A stretch of DNA of 64,000 nucleotides from Falsirhodobacter xinxiangensis (GTDB lineage Bacteria > Pseudomonadota > Alphaproteobacteria > Rhodobacterales > Rhodobacteraceae), in the NCBI RefSeq assembly GCF_004959935.1, contig NZ_SMYN01000013.1, forward strand, positions 23,667 to 87,666. The letters run 5' to 3'. The notes beneath the pieces were generated by a model. It made no database searches, was not told the DNA's origin, and was given only the letters and a program-made list of their open reading frames with translations. Of this stretch, positions 63,795 to 64,000 are shown piece by piece. Each line of letters opens with the position of its first letter. Position 1 is the first letter of the stretch. The translations under genes and the position numbers were made by a program.

Positions 63795-63972
63795 TCAAGG
63801 GCCGAAGGCTTCGCGGCGCTCGTGGGCAAAGCCTTGGATCAGCAGATCGGCCAGCCCCAAGGCCCACATCCCCTGCCCCAGATCCGTCGTCCCGATCAGC
63901 GCCACAACCACCAGCATCGAGAAGGCATGAAGAACCGTCTGGTCGACGCCAAAAGAATGCTGTGGGCGTCCA
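63795..63972 (-). pseudogene. C-terminal remnant of a membrane protein, probably cut by an IS
   Basis: Read leftwards from the presumed insertion point, the frame gives about 58 residues ending in TGA at 63795. It contains a hydrophobic stretch LHAFSMLVVVALIGTTDLGQGMWALGLADLLIQGF and a polar end HERREAFGP. No start codon of its own, and I do not recognise the family. Convergent with the ABC ATPase (29-base gap). A perfect 10-bp inverted repeat (ACGAGCGCCG, 63776-63785 and 63814-63823) spans its 3' end. Confidence 0.4.
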
Positions 63973-64000
63973 TGGGCTCTGTTGCCCAAATCAGCTGAAG
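63973..64000. mobile_element. Probable terminal inverted repeat of an IS5/IS903-like element (edge)
   Basis: The last 28 bases start GGGCTCTGTTGCCCAAATCA, which resembles the GGCTTTGTTGAATAAATC terminus of IS903-group IS5-family elements as I recall it. The reading frame of the neighbouring membrane-protein remnant loses protein character at this point. The element itself would lie beyond the window. Confidence 0.4.

Noticed and set aside
1..64000. tRNA, rRNA, CRISPR array, prophage or defence system
   Set aside because: All intergenic gaps were read; no cloverleaf, regularly spaced repeats, integrase or defence-gene motifs were seen.

Overview
The window is GC-rich, densely coding chromosomal DNA from an alphaproteobacterium, most likely a member of the Rhodobacterales (Rhodobacteraceae sensu lato). 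Support comes from lineage-typical content: ATP synthase with paired b and b' subunits in the order atpI-B-E-b'-b, a MipZ-type division ATPase, a DUF1013/TrcR regulator, COQ9 divergent from rpsU, and a metK leader matching the SAM/SAH riboswitch, a class known from Rhodobacterales. I do not name a genus. No rRNA, tRNA or CRISPR array was found. No gene-free stretch exceeds 300 bases; the largest gap is about 240 bases.

Layout. 1-9.4 kb: the end of a DUF1285-like gene, a CHCC zinc-finger protein, polA, a HIT protein, a branching glycosyltransferase divergent from a sulfotransferase, an adenosine-kinase-like PfkB kinase coupled to nth, an AraC-Ogt alkylation-repair fusion and an OmpA lipoprotein. 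9.5-12.1 kb: the F0 operon. 12.2-23.8 kb: housekeeping genes (ArsR, mipZ, trmD-rplS-rpmE, a PTS IIA protein, lnt-metK with an intercistronic riboswitch, corC, ybeY, phoH, miaB, queF). 23.7-31.2 kb: two head-to-head iron-type ABC importers, each with its own ATPase, binding protein and double permease. 31.2-42.9 kb: trcR, a frameshifted RNase T2, a quinone oxidoreductase, coq9, rpsU, an Lrp/alanine dehydrogenase pair, mscL, a GST, the ybbA-ybbP/tesA locus and a SulP transporter.

43-49 kb holds a leftward catabolic module: a two-gene membrane transporter candidate (DUF3100 plus a small partner), an M20 amidohydrolase, a LysR regulator, a 3-hydroxyisobutyrate-dehydrogenase-type enzyme and an aldehyde dehydrogenase. 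A perfect LysR-type T-N11-A box lies in front of the first gene. 49-51 kb: xylA with a LacI-type operator and an RNA methyltransferase. 51.2-54.2 kb: a copper module (DUF2946-like protein, PepSY membrane protein, PCuAC chaperone, SCO). 54.3-63.8 kb: a class V PLP enzyme, an FMN reductase directly abutting a cytoplasmic BisC/DMSO-reductase-type molybdoenzyme, then a dipeptide-type ABC importer with a fused double ATPase and a TetR-type dyad in its promoter region. This is the best candidate for an uncharacterised uptake-and-reduction system. The right edge looks like the end of an IS903-like insertion sequence that cut off a membrane-protein gene.

Architecture is compact. Same-strand neighbours often overlap as ATGA, GTGA or TGATG. 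Five convergent gene pairs end in the same 4-bp arrangement (YTAR), where each gene's stop codon lies inside the other's. Several intergenic dyads and hairpins appear to set expression: the metK riboswitch, atpE/b', the rpsU leader, lrp/ald, and the iron transporter promoters.
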